In this document: positions 8,119 through 16,423 of the stretch, piece after piece
How the letters are laid out: each line of letters opens with the position of its first letter
How positions within the stretch are numbered: position 1 is the stretch's first letter
Assembly: GCF_934630525.1 (NCBI RefSeq)
Contig: NZ_CAKTVX010000001.1
Coordinates: forward strand, 378,738 to 442,737
Direction of reading: 5' to 3'
DNA: 64,000 nucleotides
Origin: an uncultured Slackia sp.
GTDB lineage: Bacteria > Actinomycetota > Coriobacteriia > Coriobacteriales > Eggerthellaceae
The notes under the pieces: generated by a model
Databases searched by the model: none
What the model saw: only the letters and a program-made list of their open reading frames with translations
Told to the model about the DNA's origin: nothing
Program-made: the position numbers and the translations under genes

Positions 8119-8517
8119 CTAAATCGCGATAACGAAAAGCGTTGCAAGAAACGCGACGAACCCTGCGGCAGTAAGCTTCGAAAACGAGGGCGCAGCTTTG
8201 ATCGACGCATGGTTAGCGACGGTTTCGTTGTTGGGACCAAGAAGCTCGAATGCGCCAAGAGCACGTATCGAAAATGCAAGATCGTCGCGGAACGTTGCCG
8301 TTGAAGCGCTTTGAACATGAGGAGCGTACGCGCGGGCATTTGCTTCGCTGCGACGCGTTGCTCCCTGCGTATTTGCTTCAGACGCGAGAACGGAACGACG
8401 GTCGACCGGAATAATGCGAGCCCCATGTTCGATTTTGCGCGCCGCGGTGCCATCAAAGAAATCGGCCTGGTCATATGAGGGATAAGCGGGCTTTGCGCTG
8501 TTAACAACCGTTTTCAT
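8119..8517 (-). CDS. Small C-terminally anchored membrane protein divergent from lexA, SOS-regulated candidate
   Basis: 132 residues starting at ATG 8517, 5 nt after AAGGAG. Residues 1-110 are soluble and polar. The final ~18 residues (AAGFVAFLATLFVIAI at the very end) form a single hydrophobic segment, so the protein is probably tail-anchored with its body in the cytoplasm. Its promoter TTGACA-N17-TATTAT has a LexA-box-like site in the spacer and two more beside it. In many Gram-positives the gene divergent from lexA is an SOS-induced division inhibitor with one membrane segment (YneA, DivS, SidA type). This one lacks a LysM domain and shares no sequence I recognise with them. That role is inference. 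Confidence 0.75.
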   Translation of the reverse strand: MKTVVNSAKPAYPSYDQADFFDGTAARKIEHGARIIPVDRRSVLASEANTQGATRRSEANARAYAPHVQSASTATFRDDLAFSIRALGAFELLGPNNETVANHASIKAAPSFSKLTAAGFVAFLATLFVIAI

Positions 8518-8538
8518 GACAACTCCTTCGAATAGCAC

Positions 8539-8568
8539 TTGCAACGAACCTTTGTTCGTGGTTATAAT
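8539..8568 (+). promoter_or_regulatory. lexA promoter with LexA box in the spacer
   Basis: -35 TTGCAA (8539-8544), an 18-nt spacer and -10 TATAAT (8563-8568). The spacer begins with the perfect SOS box CGAACCTTTGTTCG (8545-8558). A LexA dimer there would block RNA polymerase directly. Confidence 0.85.
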
Positions 8569-8592
8569 AAATCGCACAAAAGTTCGTGTCAA
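8564..8592 (-). promoter_or_regulatory. Divergent promoter of the small SOS-linked gene
   Basis: On the minus strand, -35 TTGACA (8592-8587), a 17-nt spacer and -10 TATTAT (8569-8564). The -10 overlaps that of lexA by five bases on the opposite strand. The spacer contains the box-like CGAACTTTTGTGCG (8573-8586), one mismatch from a palindromic SOS box. Confidence 0.8.
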
Positions 8593-8600
8593 TGATTTTT

Positions 8601-8614
8601 CAAACATTTGTTCG
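8601..8614. promoter_or_regulatory. Third LexA-box-like site
   Basis: CAAACATTTGTTCG, one mismatch from the CGAAC-N4-GTTCG form. It starts 28 bp after the middle site, which itself starts 28 bp after the first. It lies 13 bp before the lexA ATG and upstream of the -35 of the divergent gene. Confidence 0.7.
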
Positions 8615-8626
8615 ACAGGAGTTCGC

Positions 8627-9295
8627 ATGGGCGCCGAAGAGGTCAAGAACACCAAGAAAATAACGAAGAAGCAAAAGGCTGTGCTTGATTTCATCGAACA
8701 GCAAATCGATGAAACGGGCATTGCCCCTACAGTTCGCGATATTTGCGACGGGTTAGGCCTCTCCTCGCCTTCTACCGTGCATGTGCATTTGAAAACGCTC
8801 GAGGAAAAGGGCTACATCCATCGCGACCCTTTGAAGTCTCGATGCATTACCATCGTGGGTCGCGAGCAAAAGGCGAAAGAACCCGAGCTCGAACCAGTCG
8901 GTGCCGGGGCGTTTTCCGATGTGGTCTCGCTTCCCGTTGTTGGTAACGTTGCTGCGGGTTTGCCCATTCTTGCCGAGCAGAACGTAACGGAAACCATTCC
9001 CCTGCCCGTCGAAATTGTGGGAGATTCAAGCTCGTTCCTCTTGAAGGTTCGCGGCGATTCCATGATCGAAATCGGCATCAACGATGGCGATTATGTTGCC
9101 GTGAAAGAACAACCCACCTGCAACAACGGCGATATCGTGGTCGCCATTGTCGACGATGGCGCAACGGTGAAGCGCTTCTATAAAGAAAAGGGTCACGTGC
9201 GTTTGCAACCCGAAAACTCATCGATGGAGCCCATCATCGTGCGCGAGAACGTCTCCATCGCCGGCAAAGTCGTCGCGGTCTTTCGTCGTCTCTAA
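8627..9295 (+). CDS. lexA: SOS repressor LexA
   Basis: 222 residues, the normal length for LexA. It represses SOS genes until RecA filaments on single-stranded DNA trigger its self-cleavage. The N-terminal winged helix (about 5-70) reads KKQKAVLDFIEQQIDETGI, then LSSPSTVHVHLKTLEEKGY. The cleavage site is the Ala-Gly in VGNVAAGLPI. The catalytic Ser is in RGDSMIEIGI and the catalytic Lys in GATVKRFY. ATG 8627 is chosen over upstream in-frame codons because AGGAG lies 5 nt before it and the promoter sits within the longer frame. It is autoregulated through the boxes listed here. Confidence 0.97.
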   Translation: MGAEEVKNTKKITKKQKAVLDFIEQQIDETGIAPTVRDICDGLGLSSPSTVHVHLKTLEEKGYIHRDPLKSRCITIVGREQKAKEPELEPVGAGAFSDVVSLPVVGNVAAGLPILAEQNVTETIPLPVEIVGDSSSFLLKVRGDSMIEIGINDGDYVAVKEQPTCNNGDIVVAIVDDGATVKRFYKEKGHVRLQPENSSMEPIIVRENVSIAGKVVAVFRRL

Positions 9296-9330
9296 ATCGC
9301 TGCAACCTTAAATCGTAGCAAGAATTACGC

Positions 9331-9372
9331 AGGCCCCTGGTGCTCCGTTGTCCAACGAAGTACCAGGGGCCT
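9331..9372. terminator. Hairpin between lexA and hflX
   Basis: AGGCCCCTGGT (9331-9341) pairs with ACCAGGGGCCT (9362-9372), and an inner CGTTG/CAACG stem extends it. It sits between convergent lexA and hflX. The T-runs on both sides are short, so termination strength is uncertain. Confidence 0.7.
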
Positions 9373-9380
9373 TACATTTC

Positions 9381-10676
9381 TCACGAAGCTTTATAGGGCT
9401 CAAATTGCCTCAATAAATCGCGAGGAATGCGAACCGTGAGATTCGCTCCATCTTCATCAAACACCTCAGCTATGATGGTGCATTTCGAGTGAGCGAGCGA
9501 TACCAAATCGCCGCGCGAAAACGGCACAACGACATTCATAGTTTCTTCCGTAGCCGTAGCGGCGCGCGCGATGGCCTCGATAAGCTCGTCGCACCCCTGC
9601 CCCGTTGCCGCCGACACGAACACCGCACCTGGGTGCAATCGAGCAAGCGCCGCCGCCTGCGTGTCATCGACCAAATCGATTTTATTGAACACGGTGATGC
9701 GCGGAATGGTTTGCGCATCGATTTGCTGCAGGGTTTCCTCGACAGCCTTCATTTGCATTTCGCGCTCGGGCGACGATGCATCGATCACGTGTAGCACCAA
9801 ATCGGCGCCACGAATTTCGTCGAGCGTGCTCTTGAACGCCTCGACGAGCGTCGTGGGAAGTTTTTGGATGAAGCCGACGGTATCGGTAAGCGTGACTTCG
9901 CGGCCTTCGGGCAACACGAGCTTGCGCGTGGTCGAATCGAGCGTGGCAAAAAGCTTGTCATAGGACAGCACGTCGGCACCGGCGAGGCGGTTTATCAGGC
10001 TCGATTTGCCCGCATTCGTGTAGCCTGCCTCGGCGATTTTGAATACGCCCGATGCATAGCGCGCGCTTCGTTGCGTTTCACGCATGCGCGAAACTTGCTC
10101 GAGCTCGCGGCGAATCGACGTGATGCGCTTGCGTACCATGCGACGGTCGACCTCAAGCTGGCTTTCGCCCTCGCCGAAGCGCGAGCCTACGCCGCCGCCC
10201 ATGCGATTGCTCGCCAAATGCGCCCACATGCCGCGCAAACGCGGCAGCAGGTACTGGTTTTGTGCCAGACGCACCTGCAGACGACCCTCTTTCGTGGTGG
10301 CATGCAGCGCGAAAATATCAAGAATGAGTGCCGTTCGGTCAATGACCTTCACATCCTTCGGCACGACCTTTTCCAAATTGCTCTGCTGCGACGGCGTGAG
10401 TTCATCGTCGAAAATCACGATATCAGCCGCATACGCATGGCACATTTCGGCGATTTCTTCCGCCTTGCCCGACCCGACGAATGTGCGCGGGTTTGGTGCA
10501 TCGAGCTTTTGGTAGGTGGTCGCAACCACTTCGGCGCCCGCCGTGTCGGTCAAACGCGCGAGTTCCTCAAGAGACGACGTGAGCGTTGAGGCATCGTCGC
10601 CCTTGAGTTGAATGCCAACGAGAATGGCGCGTTCGCAACCCTCGTCCATCGTAGAAAGTGAATCGGCGAAAGACAC
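9381..10676 (-). CDS. hflX: GTPase HflX
   Basis: 431 residues. HflX is a ribosome-binding GTPase that splits stalled 70S ribosomes. The N-terminal domain contains the family motif NPRTFVGSGKAEEI (62-75). A coiled helical linker precedes the G domain: G1 GYTNAGKSS (218-226), G3 DTVGF (265-269) and G4 NKID (331-334). The start is a GTG with AGGAGG 5 nt upstream. It follows miaA by 9 nt, the same order as the E. coli miaA-hfq-hflX locus but without hfq. Confidence 0.95.
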   Translation of the reverse strand: MSFADSLSTMDEGCERAILVGIQLKGDDASTLTSSLEELARLTDTAGAEVVATTYQKLDAPNPRTFVGSGKAEEIAEMCHAYAADIVIFDDELTPSQQSNLEKVVPKDVKVIDRTALILDIFALHATTKEGRLQVRLAQNQYLLPRLRGMWAHLASNRMGGGVGSRFGEGESQLEVDRRMVRKRITSIRRELEQVSRMRETQRSARYASGVFKIAEAGYTNAGKSSLINRLAGADVLSYDKLFATLDSTTRKLVLPEGREVTLTDTVGFIQKLPTTLVEAFKSTLDEIRGADLVLHVIDASSPEREMQMKAVEETLQQIDAQTIPRITVFNKIDLVDDTQAAALARLHPGAVFVSAATGQGCDELIEAIARAATATEETMNVVVPFSRGDLVSLAHSKCTIIAEVFDEDGANLTVRIPRDLLRQFEPYKAS

Positions 10677-10685
10677 GCAGGCCTC

Positions 10686-11639
10686 CTAGAGCAACTGTTG
10701 AATTTCATCGGCCATGCGCGCGACGTCGCCATCGTCTGCGGCGACCCAACGCACCCGCTCGTCATGGCGCCACCATGAACGCTGGCGTTTCGCATAGCGC
10801 CTCGTAGCAAGCTTGATGGCCTCGGAGGCTTCTTCCATGGAACAACGGCCTTCGAGCGCGGCGACTACTTCTTTATATCCAATAGCCTCACGCGCCGTGA
10901 GCGCCTCGGTGAAGCCTTGCTCGCAAAGCGCGCGAACCTCATCGACGAGCCCCGCTTCGAACATGCCGTCGACTCGTGCGTCGATGCGCTTTTTCAAAAG
11001 CTCCGGATCAACCGAAAGCCCGAAAAAGAGCGCAGGCACCACCTGGCCGAGCGTGGCAAGCCCTTTGTGCTGCGAGGCGTACGAAACGCCGTCGAGCTCG
11101 AGCATCTCGAGCGCACGCACCACGCGTTTAGAGTTGTTGGGATGAATGATGGCGGCGCTTTCCGCATCGCGCTCGTTGAGCGCATCCCAAAGCGCCTGGG
11201 AGCCATGCTCGGCCAAAAACGCGGCCCACTTCTCGCGCACGGGGTTGCCTACCTGCTCGCCCGACGCGAAATCGTAGTCGTCAATTGCGGCCCGCACATA
11301 GAACCCCGTGCCGCCCGCGAGCACACAGCGCTTGCCGCGCGCATCGATGTCGGCGAAACATGTTCGCGCGTATTCCTGGAACAGCGACGCCGAATATGCC
11401 TCGCCCGGCTTGCGAATATCAAAACCCCAGTGCGGTACCACGCGCTCGGCCGCGGGCAGTTTACCCGTGCCAATATCCATGCCTTCATAAATTTGCATGG
11501 AGTCGGCCGATACCACTTCCCCATTTACGCGACGTGCGATTTCCTGCGCGACATCGGTTTTGCCCGACGCCGTGGGTCCCACAATAACGATAACGGGCTG
11601 CGACAGCTCAAGAGCCGGCTTTCCGCTCGTCTTAGGCAT
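10686..11639 (-). CDS. miaA: tRNA dimethylallyltransferase
   Basis: 317 residues. MiaA adds a dimethylallyl group to A37 of tRNAs that read UNN codons. The P-loop GPTASGKT is at 21-28, with the DSMQIY substrate motif at about 46-51. The conserved GTGFYVRA and the C-terminal YAKRQRSWWRHD are visible. It overlaps the 3' end of miaB by 8 nt, and MiaB methylthiolates the product of this enzyme, so the pair is functionally and translationally linked. Confidence 0.96.
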   Translation of the reverse strand: MPKTSGKPALELSQPVIVIVGPTASGKTDVAQEIARRVNGEVVSADSMQIYEGMDIGTGKLPAAERVVPHWGFDIRKPGEAYSASLFQEYARTCFADIDARGKRCVLAGGTGFYVRAAIDDYDFASGEQVGNPVREKWAAFLAEHGSQALWDALNERDAESAAIIHPNNSKRVVRALEMLELDGVSYASQHKGLATLGQVVPALFFGLSVDPELLKKRIDARVDGMFEAGLVDEVRALCEQGFTEALTAREAIGYKEVVAALEGRCSMEEASEAIKLATRRYAKRQRSWWRHDERVRWVAADDGDVARMADEIQQLL

Positions 11640-12990
11640 CGACGACCTCGCCCGACAAATACCAGGTGAGCGATTCGTCGATGCGTACCTTCACAATGGT
11701 GCCCTCTAGCTCGTCGATGGTTTTACCAGCGGGAATGGGCGCATGCACGGTCACATTGTGCGGGCTGCGGCCCGCAAGCACGTCTTCATCGCGCTTCGAC
11801 GTGCCCTCGACAAGCACATCGAGCACGCGGCCGGTAAAGCGCTGGTTTTGCTCATGGGCGCCTTCCTGCACGATGTCGACAAGCTCGTCGAAGCGGCGCT
11901 GAATGGTTTCATGCGGCGTTGGATCGTCTATTTTTGCCGCCGGCGTGCCTTCGCGCTTCGAGTAGATGAACGTGAACACCTGGCCATAGCCCACCTCGCG
12001 CACAAGGTTCGCCGTGGCCTGGAAATCTTCCTCGGTTTCGCCCGGGAAGCCCACGATGATGTCGGTCGAAAGCGCCACATCGGGGTTGGCTGCGCGTACT
12101 TTGCGCACGAGCTCGCGATAGTGGTCGGCGGTATAGCGGCGGTTCATGGCCTTGAGCACGCGATCGCTGCCCGACTGAACCGGCAAATGCAGCGCGGGCA
12201 TGAGGTTGGGCAGCTCGCCGAACAGCGCAATGACCTCGTCGGTCAAATCTTTCGGATGCGAGGTTGCGAAGCGAATGCGCTCGACGCCCGTGGCGGCCAC
12301 CGCGCGCAGCACGTCGGCGAAGCGCGGCTCGCCATACAAATCGCGCCCGTAGGAGTTCACGTTTTGGCCGAGCAGCGTGATTTCCTTCACGCCATCGGCA
12401 ACAAGCGCCTGCGCTTCGGCGGCCACGTCTTCGATGGTGCGCGATTTTTCGCGGCCGCGCACGTAAGGCACAATGCAATAGGTGCAGAAGTTGTTGCAGC
12501 CCGAGGTAATGGGCAGCCATGCGGCCCATGTGTGCACGCGCTTGCTGGGCAGGTCGGTGGCGAATTTCTCGCTGGCCTCGTACACTTCGGCCTGGTGTCC
12601 CTTGCCCACCAGCACCGACTCAATAAGGCGTGGCAAGCGATCGATATTCTGCGTGCCGAACACCACATCGACATGAGGCAGTTTTTCCATGAGCTTCGCG
12701 CCGTCGCGCTGGCCGATGCAGCCGCCAATGCACACGATGCGCTTGTCGAGCTTGCTACCCTGCGGAAGCGGAATGTTCTTCATCGAGGCGACCTGGCCCA
12801 TAAGGCGCGTATCGGCGGCTTCGCGCACGCAGCACGTCACGAATACGACGATTTCAGATTCTTCGAGCTCGGGCACCTGAATCGCGCCGAGCGATTCGAG
12901 CATGCCCGCGATTCGCTCGGAATCGTGTTCGTTCATTTGGCAACCGAAAACTTGCAGGAAAAAGGTCTTATCGGAAATGGGAGACAGCAT
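11632..12990 (-). CDS. miaB: tRNA-2-methylthio-N6-dimethylallyladenosine synthase
   Basis: 452 residues, a radical-SAM methylthiotransferase. The N-terminal UPF0004 domain has the cluster cysteines Cys17 (VFGCQMNEHDS), the CC pair near 53 and Cys91 (IGGCIGQ). The radical-SAM motif is CNNFCTYC (Cys165, 169, 172) followed by IVPYVRGRE. The last ~60 residues form a TRAM domain. AGAGGTAG precedes ATG 12990. It sits between spoVS and miaA, as in Firmicutes-like neighbourhoods. Confidence 0.96.
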   Translation of the reverse strand: MLSPISDKTFFLQVFGCQMNEHDSERIAGMLESLGAIQVPELEESEIVVFVTCCVREAADTRLMGQVASMKNIPLPQGSKLDKRIVCIGGCIGQRDGAKLMEKLPHVDVVFGTQNIDRLPRLIESVLVGKGHQAEVYEASEKFATDLPSKRVHTWAAWLPITSGCNNFCTYCIVPYVRGREKSRTIEDVAAEAQALVADGVKEITLLGQNVNSYGRDLYGEPRFADVLRAVAATGVERIRFATSHPKDLTDEVIALFGELPNLMPALHLPVQSGSDRVLKAMNRRYTADHYRELVRKVRAANPDVALSTDIIVGFPGETEEDFQATANLVREVGYGQVFTFIYSKREGTPAAKIDDPTPHETIQRRFDELVDIVQEGAHEQNQRFTGRVLDVLVEGTSKRDEDVLAGRSPHNVTVHAPIPAGKTIDELEGTIVKVRIDESLTWYLSGEVVDA

Positions 12991-13033
12991 ACAGCGAGCT
13001 ACCTCTTTCTATAGAGATCTGTTGTACGGGTAT

Positions 13034-13327
13034 TTACGAGCGGCGTTCGACGTTGAAGCGGATGGCGGTGCGATATTCGCCATCGATCACGATATCGGCA
13101 AACGACGGCGCGCAAACGATTTCGATGCCGATGGGCGACAGAAAGCCGCGAGAAATCGCGATGGCCTTCACCGCCTGGTTCACTGCACCCGCGCCGACCG
13201 ATTGAATTTCTACGCACGAACCGTCTTTAATCATGCCGGCAATGGCGCCAGCGACCGATGCAGGTGACGATTTCGACGATACCTTCAAGCAGCCTGCATG
13301 CTGCCCGTTTTCAAAATGCTCTGGCAT
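13034..13327 (-). CDS. spoVS: Stage V sporulation protein S family protein
   Basis: 97 residues. The core matches SpoVS closely: LKVSSKSSPASVAGAIAG, then SVGAGAVNQAVKAIAISRG, then IVIDGEYRTAIRF. SpoVS is a small Alba-like fold protein that affects sporulation in Bacillus but is widespread in non-sporulating bacteria. ATG 13327 is chosen because AGAAGGA lies 6 nt before it and the longer frame upstream is not conserved in style. It sits directly before miaB and one gene after rny, the classic rny-spoVS-miaB order with one insertion. Confidence 0.93.
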   Translation of the reverse strand: MPEHFENGQHAGCLKVSSKSSPASVAGAIAGMIKDGSCVEIQSVGAGAVNQAVKAIAISRGFLSPIGIEIVCAPSFADIVIDGEYRTAIRFNVERRS

Positions 13328-13508
13328 GTGCGTCCTTCTACGATGTTTAGAGTGCGTTATGTTGCATGTATGCCTTAGGGGCTCAAGCATCTTTTTATCT
13401 GGCCGATTGTACCGCATAGAGCGGCTGAACTGCGCGTGAGCACGCTTGAGCCACATTACTCACACGCGGGAATGTGCGGTTCAATGGGCAATGTTGCCCA
13501 AAGCTGCC

Positions 13509-14591
13509 CTAAAGCTTCGAAAGCGGGAAAGCCACGTGCACGCTATCGCCCGATATTCGTATTGAGGGCTCAACGTCGGCTTCGAGGTAATACGATTCGG
13601 CGAATTCGGCATACGCCTTCTTCAACGCCGAGGAAAACGATTCCAAATCGTCGGGCGCAATTTTGAGGCCGCGAAAGTCGCGGTTCGCGGAAGCAGTTGG
13701 CTTTGCGGCCTTTTTCGTTGATTCCAGCTCGCCCTCGCGCACGCGATCGAGCGTTTCGAGAAGCGGCGCGAGCGGAGCTATTTCCCCTGCAAGAATGCGG
13801 TGTGCGCTGCGCGTAGACATATCGATGCCGAGGGCCTGAGCGCCATCGACCAGCGAGGCGGCATCGCGCATAAGGCCAAGACGCTTGATGGGCGCGGCGG
13901 TTTTCACGGAATCGTCCGCGCCAAGGAACTGGCGGCCGAATGCGTACATTGTCGCCGCGCAATCGATGAGACTGCCGAGATACGTTGTGCACACGTCTCG
14001 ATTGGCGAGCGCGAATTCCGATGCGCATTTCAAAATGCTATGCGGGCCCGACCCAACGGTCCACGTTCCGTCGCTTTGCTTCACGAGCGACGGTGGCGTG
14101 CTCTGGTCGCTTTTCTCGGGCGTTTTAGCGCAATCGAACTCGACAAGGAAAATGCTGCCCTTGCCTTCGACGGAGGCGATGCATTCTGCGCGCGCGGCAT
14201 TTTCCCGAATGGAATAAAGCGCCATGCCACGCCCATGCACGCCCCAATCGTCCATGGTCATAGAATTGAGCTTCGAAGTCACACGAGGTTCGAATATTCG
14301 ATCGCGCAAACGCTCTGGCACGCCATCGCCATCGTCGGCCATGACGATGCGCCGCATAGAGCCAGACCGCGACGTTCCAACGATGATCGTTCGGGCGTGG
14401 GCGTCGCGCGCATTGCGGAGCATTTCGATAACCGCATCTTCAACGCAGCGAATGTCCTGCTTCGCCTGGCGGCGCTCGGCTTCCGACACGCGCAGGCGAA
14501 CGAAGCCATCGCCCAAATCGTCTTCAACGCGAAGCCTTGTACCAGCGGGCAGCGAGTCGAGAAATGCGGCAAGCTTTTCAGATTCGGACAT
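13509..14591 (-). CDS. GHKL-type ATPase domain protein
   Basis: 360 residues. The N-terminal half (about 30-160) is a GHKL (HATPase_c) fold: N-box EDAVIEMLRNARDAHA, G1 box MADDGDGVPERL and G2 box GVHGRGMALYSI. There is no histidine-kinase H-box, no membrane segment and no MutL or HSP90 domain. The C-terminal half (200-360) is helical and matches nothing I recognise. The ribosome binding site GAGGGG lies 6 nt before the ATG. It lies between rny and spoVS, separated from rny by a terminator. It may be a stand-alone signalling ATPase or an anti-sigma-like protein. The role is unknown. Confidence 0.85.
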   Translation of the reverse strand: MSESEKLAAFLDSLPAGTRLRVEDDLGDGFVRLRVSEAERRQAKQDIRCVEDAVIEMLRNARDAHARTIIVGTSRSGSMRRIVMADDGDGVPERLRDRIFEPRVTSKLNSMTMDDWGVHGRGMALYSIRENAARAECIASVEGKGSIFLVEFDCAKTPEKSDQSTPPSLVKQSDGTWTVGSGPHSILKCASEFALANRDVCTTYLGSLIDCAATMYAFGRQFLGADDSVKTAAPIKRLGLMRDAASLVDGAQALGIDMSTRSAHRILAGEIAPLAPLLETLDRVREGELESTKKAAKPTASANRDFRGLKIAPDDLESFSSALKKAYAEFAESYYLEADVEPSIRISGDSVHVAFPLSKL

Positions 14592-14616
14592 AGTAAGCCC
14601 CTCGTACCATACAAAA

Positions 14617-14641
14617 AAGAGGCGCCAATATGGCGCCTCTT
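14617..14641 (-). terminator. Terminator after rny
   Basis: Perfect 11-bp arms AAGAGGCGCCA and TGGCGCCTCTT enclose an ATA loop. On the minus strand they are followed by TTTTTTG, so it ends rny 12 bp after its stop codon. Confidence 0.9.
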
Positions 14642-14653
14642 CAACGTTCGAAA

Positions 14654-16183
14654 TTATTTCGCGTAGTCAACGGCGCGGCTTTCGCGGATAACAACCACCT
14701 TGACCTGGCCGGGATACTGCATTTCATCCTCGATTTGCTTGGCGATGTCATGCGCCAGAACAACGGCAGCAGCTTCATCGACCATTTCGGGAACAACCAT
14801 AACGCGAATCTCACGACCCGCCTGCATGGCGTAGGTGCGTTCGACGCCCTTGTGGGCATTCGCGATTTCCTCGAACTTCTCAAGGCGCTTCACGTAGCTC
14901 TCAAGGCTTTCCTTGCGGGCGCCGGGGCGAGCAGCGGAAACAGCATCGGCGGCCTGGACCAAAACATCAAGCACGCTGTTCGGCTCGACATCGGCGTGGT
15001 GCGCCTCGATGGCGTGCACGATTTCTGGCTTTTCACCGAAACGACGAGCAAGGTCGGCACCGATCACGGCATGAGGGCCTTCGACTTCATGGTCGACGGC
15101 TTTGCCGAGGTCGTGCAGAAGGCCTGCGCGCTTAGCGGGAACGGGATCGAGACCAAGCTCGGAAGCCATAACGCCGCACAGATACGCGACTTCGAGCGAG
15201 TGGTTCAAAACGCTCTGGCCGAACGAGGTGCGGAAGCGCAGGCGGCCAAGCGTGCGAACGAGCTCGGGGTGCAAGTCGTGAATGCCGACGTCGAACGTCG
15301 CCTGCTCGCCAGCCTCTTGGATTTGCTGGTTTACGAGCTTTTCGGCCTTCGCATACATCTCTTCGATGCGAGCGGGATGAATGCGGCCGTCGGCGATGAG
15401 GTTTTCCATGGTGACGCGGCCAATTTCACGACGAACGGGATCGAAACACGAAATGGTTACGCACTCAGGCGTGTCGTCGATGAGCAGGTTCACGCCCGTA
15501 AGCTGCTCGAAGCTGCGAATATTGCGGCCTTCGCGACCGATAATGCGGCCCTTCAAGTCGTCGGACGGAATGTGGATGGTTTTCACCGTGGTTTCGGCCG
15601 TGTGATCGGCGGCGACGCGCTGAATTGCGAGGCTCAAGATCTCGCGCGACTTCTTGTCGGCTTCGGCCTTGGTGCGCTGCTCGGCCTCGCGAATAATGGC
15701 GGCGCTTTCATGCGTAACCTCATCGCGAAGGTTGTCGAGCAGTTCCTTCTTCGCCTCTTCGGGCGTCATGCCGGCGACATGCTCGAGGCGCACATTCACT
15801 TCTTGAATGGCACTGTTCAGATCGCGCTCGCGACGCTCGACCTGACCCTGCATGGAAGAGAGCTGATGCTCGCGGGCATCGAGGCTCTCGACACGGCGAT
15901 CAACGGATTCCTCACGCTGAGAAACGCGGTTTTCGGCGGCACGAACTTCCTTCATGCGCTCTTTGTGCTCAGCCTGAGCCTCCTGCTTCATTTTGAACAC
16001 TTCGTCTTTAGCTTCAACCACAGCTTCGCGGCGCATGGTTTCTGCCTGGCGCTTCGCCTCAGATACCACCTGTTCAGCCTCTTCATGGGCGCGTTTGGTG
16101 GACGAATTTGCGACGTAGCGGGTAATAAAATAGCCACCGGCGATGCCAACGGCCAAGCCGACGATCAAAAGTGCGATTTCCAT
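14654..16183 (-). CDS. rny: Ribonuclease Y
   Basis: 509 residues, matching RNase Y, the membrane-bound endoribonuclease that starts mRNA decay. Residues 1-24 form the membrane anchor (MEIALLIVGLAVGIAGGYF). A long charged coiled coil follows to about 190. The KH domain contains GRIIGREGRNIR. The HD domain contains NHSLEVAYLCGV and the metal motif LLHDLGKAVDHE. ATG 16183 gives the canonical anchor start and has GGGAGG just upstream; the frame extends 30 codons further but that part is not family-like. Confidence 0.96.
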   Translation of the reverse strand: MEIALLIVGLAVGIAGGYFITRYVANSSTKRAHEEAEQVVSEAKRQAETMRREAVVEAKDEVFKMKQEAQAEHKERMKEVRAAENRVSQREESVDRRVESLDAREHQLSSMQGQVERRERDLNSAIQEVNVRLEHVAGMTPEEAKKELLDNLRDEVTHESAAIIREAEQRTKAEADKKSREILSLAIQRVAADHTAETTVKTIHIPSDDLKGRIIGREGRNIRSFEQLTGVNLLIDDTPECVTISCFDPVRREIGRVTMENLIADGRIHPARIEEMYAKAEKLVNQQIQEAGEQATFDVGIHDLHPELVRTLGRLRFRTSFGQSVLNHSLEVAYLCGVMASELGLDPVPAKRAGLLHDLGKAVDHEVEGPHAVIGADLARRFGEKPEIVHAIEAHHADVEPNSVLDVLVQAADAVSAARPGARKESLESYVKRLEKFEEIANAHKGVERTYAMQAGREIRVMVVPEMVDEAAAVVLAHDIAKQIEDEMQYPGQVKVVVIRESRAVDYAK

Positions 16184-16423
16184 CGGCCTCCCCTTTCTTC
16201 TAATTTCATATACGAAGACAGGCTGCCGGCAAAGAAAATGCCGGGCATATGCCTGGCATGAGTGAATACACAACAGTAGAGCTAACGCCGAGAAAGAGTT
16301 CGGCTATGCGATTGTTATATATCGAGAAAGCGCCTTGTGGGCGCTACTGCACTCAAGCCCTTTTATGATACACCGTGCTCGAGTGTTTTCCCTCCACCGT
16401 TTTGAAATAAATCGCTCAGCGCC

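Noticed and set aside
14630..16261. A 543-codon plus-strand frame opposite rny.
   Set aside because: It has no ribosome binding site and no family resemblance; RNase Y motifs on the minus strand are unambiguous.
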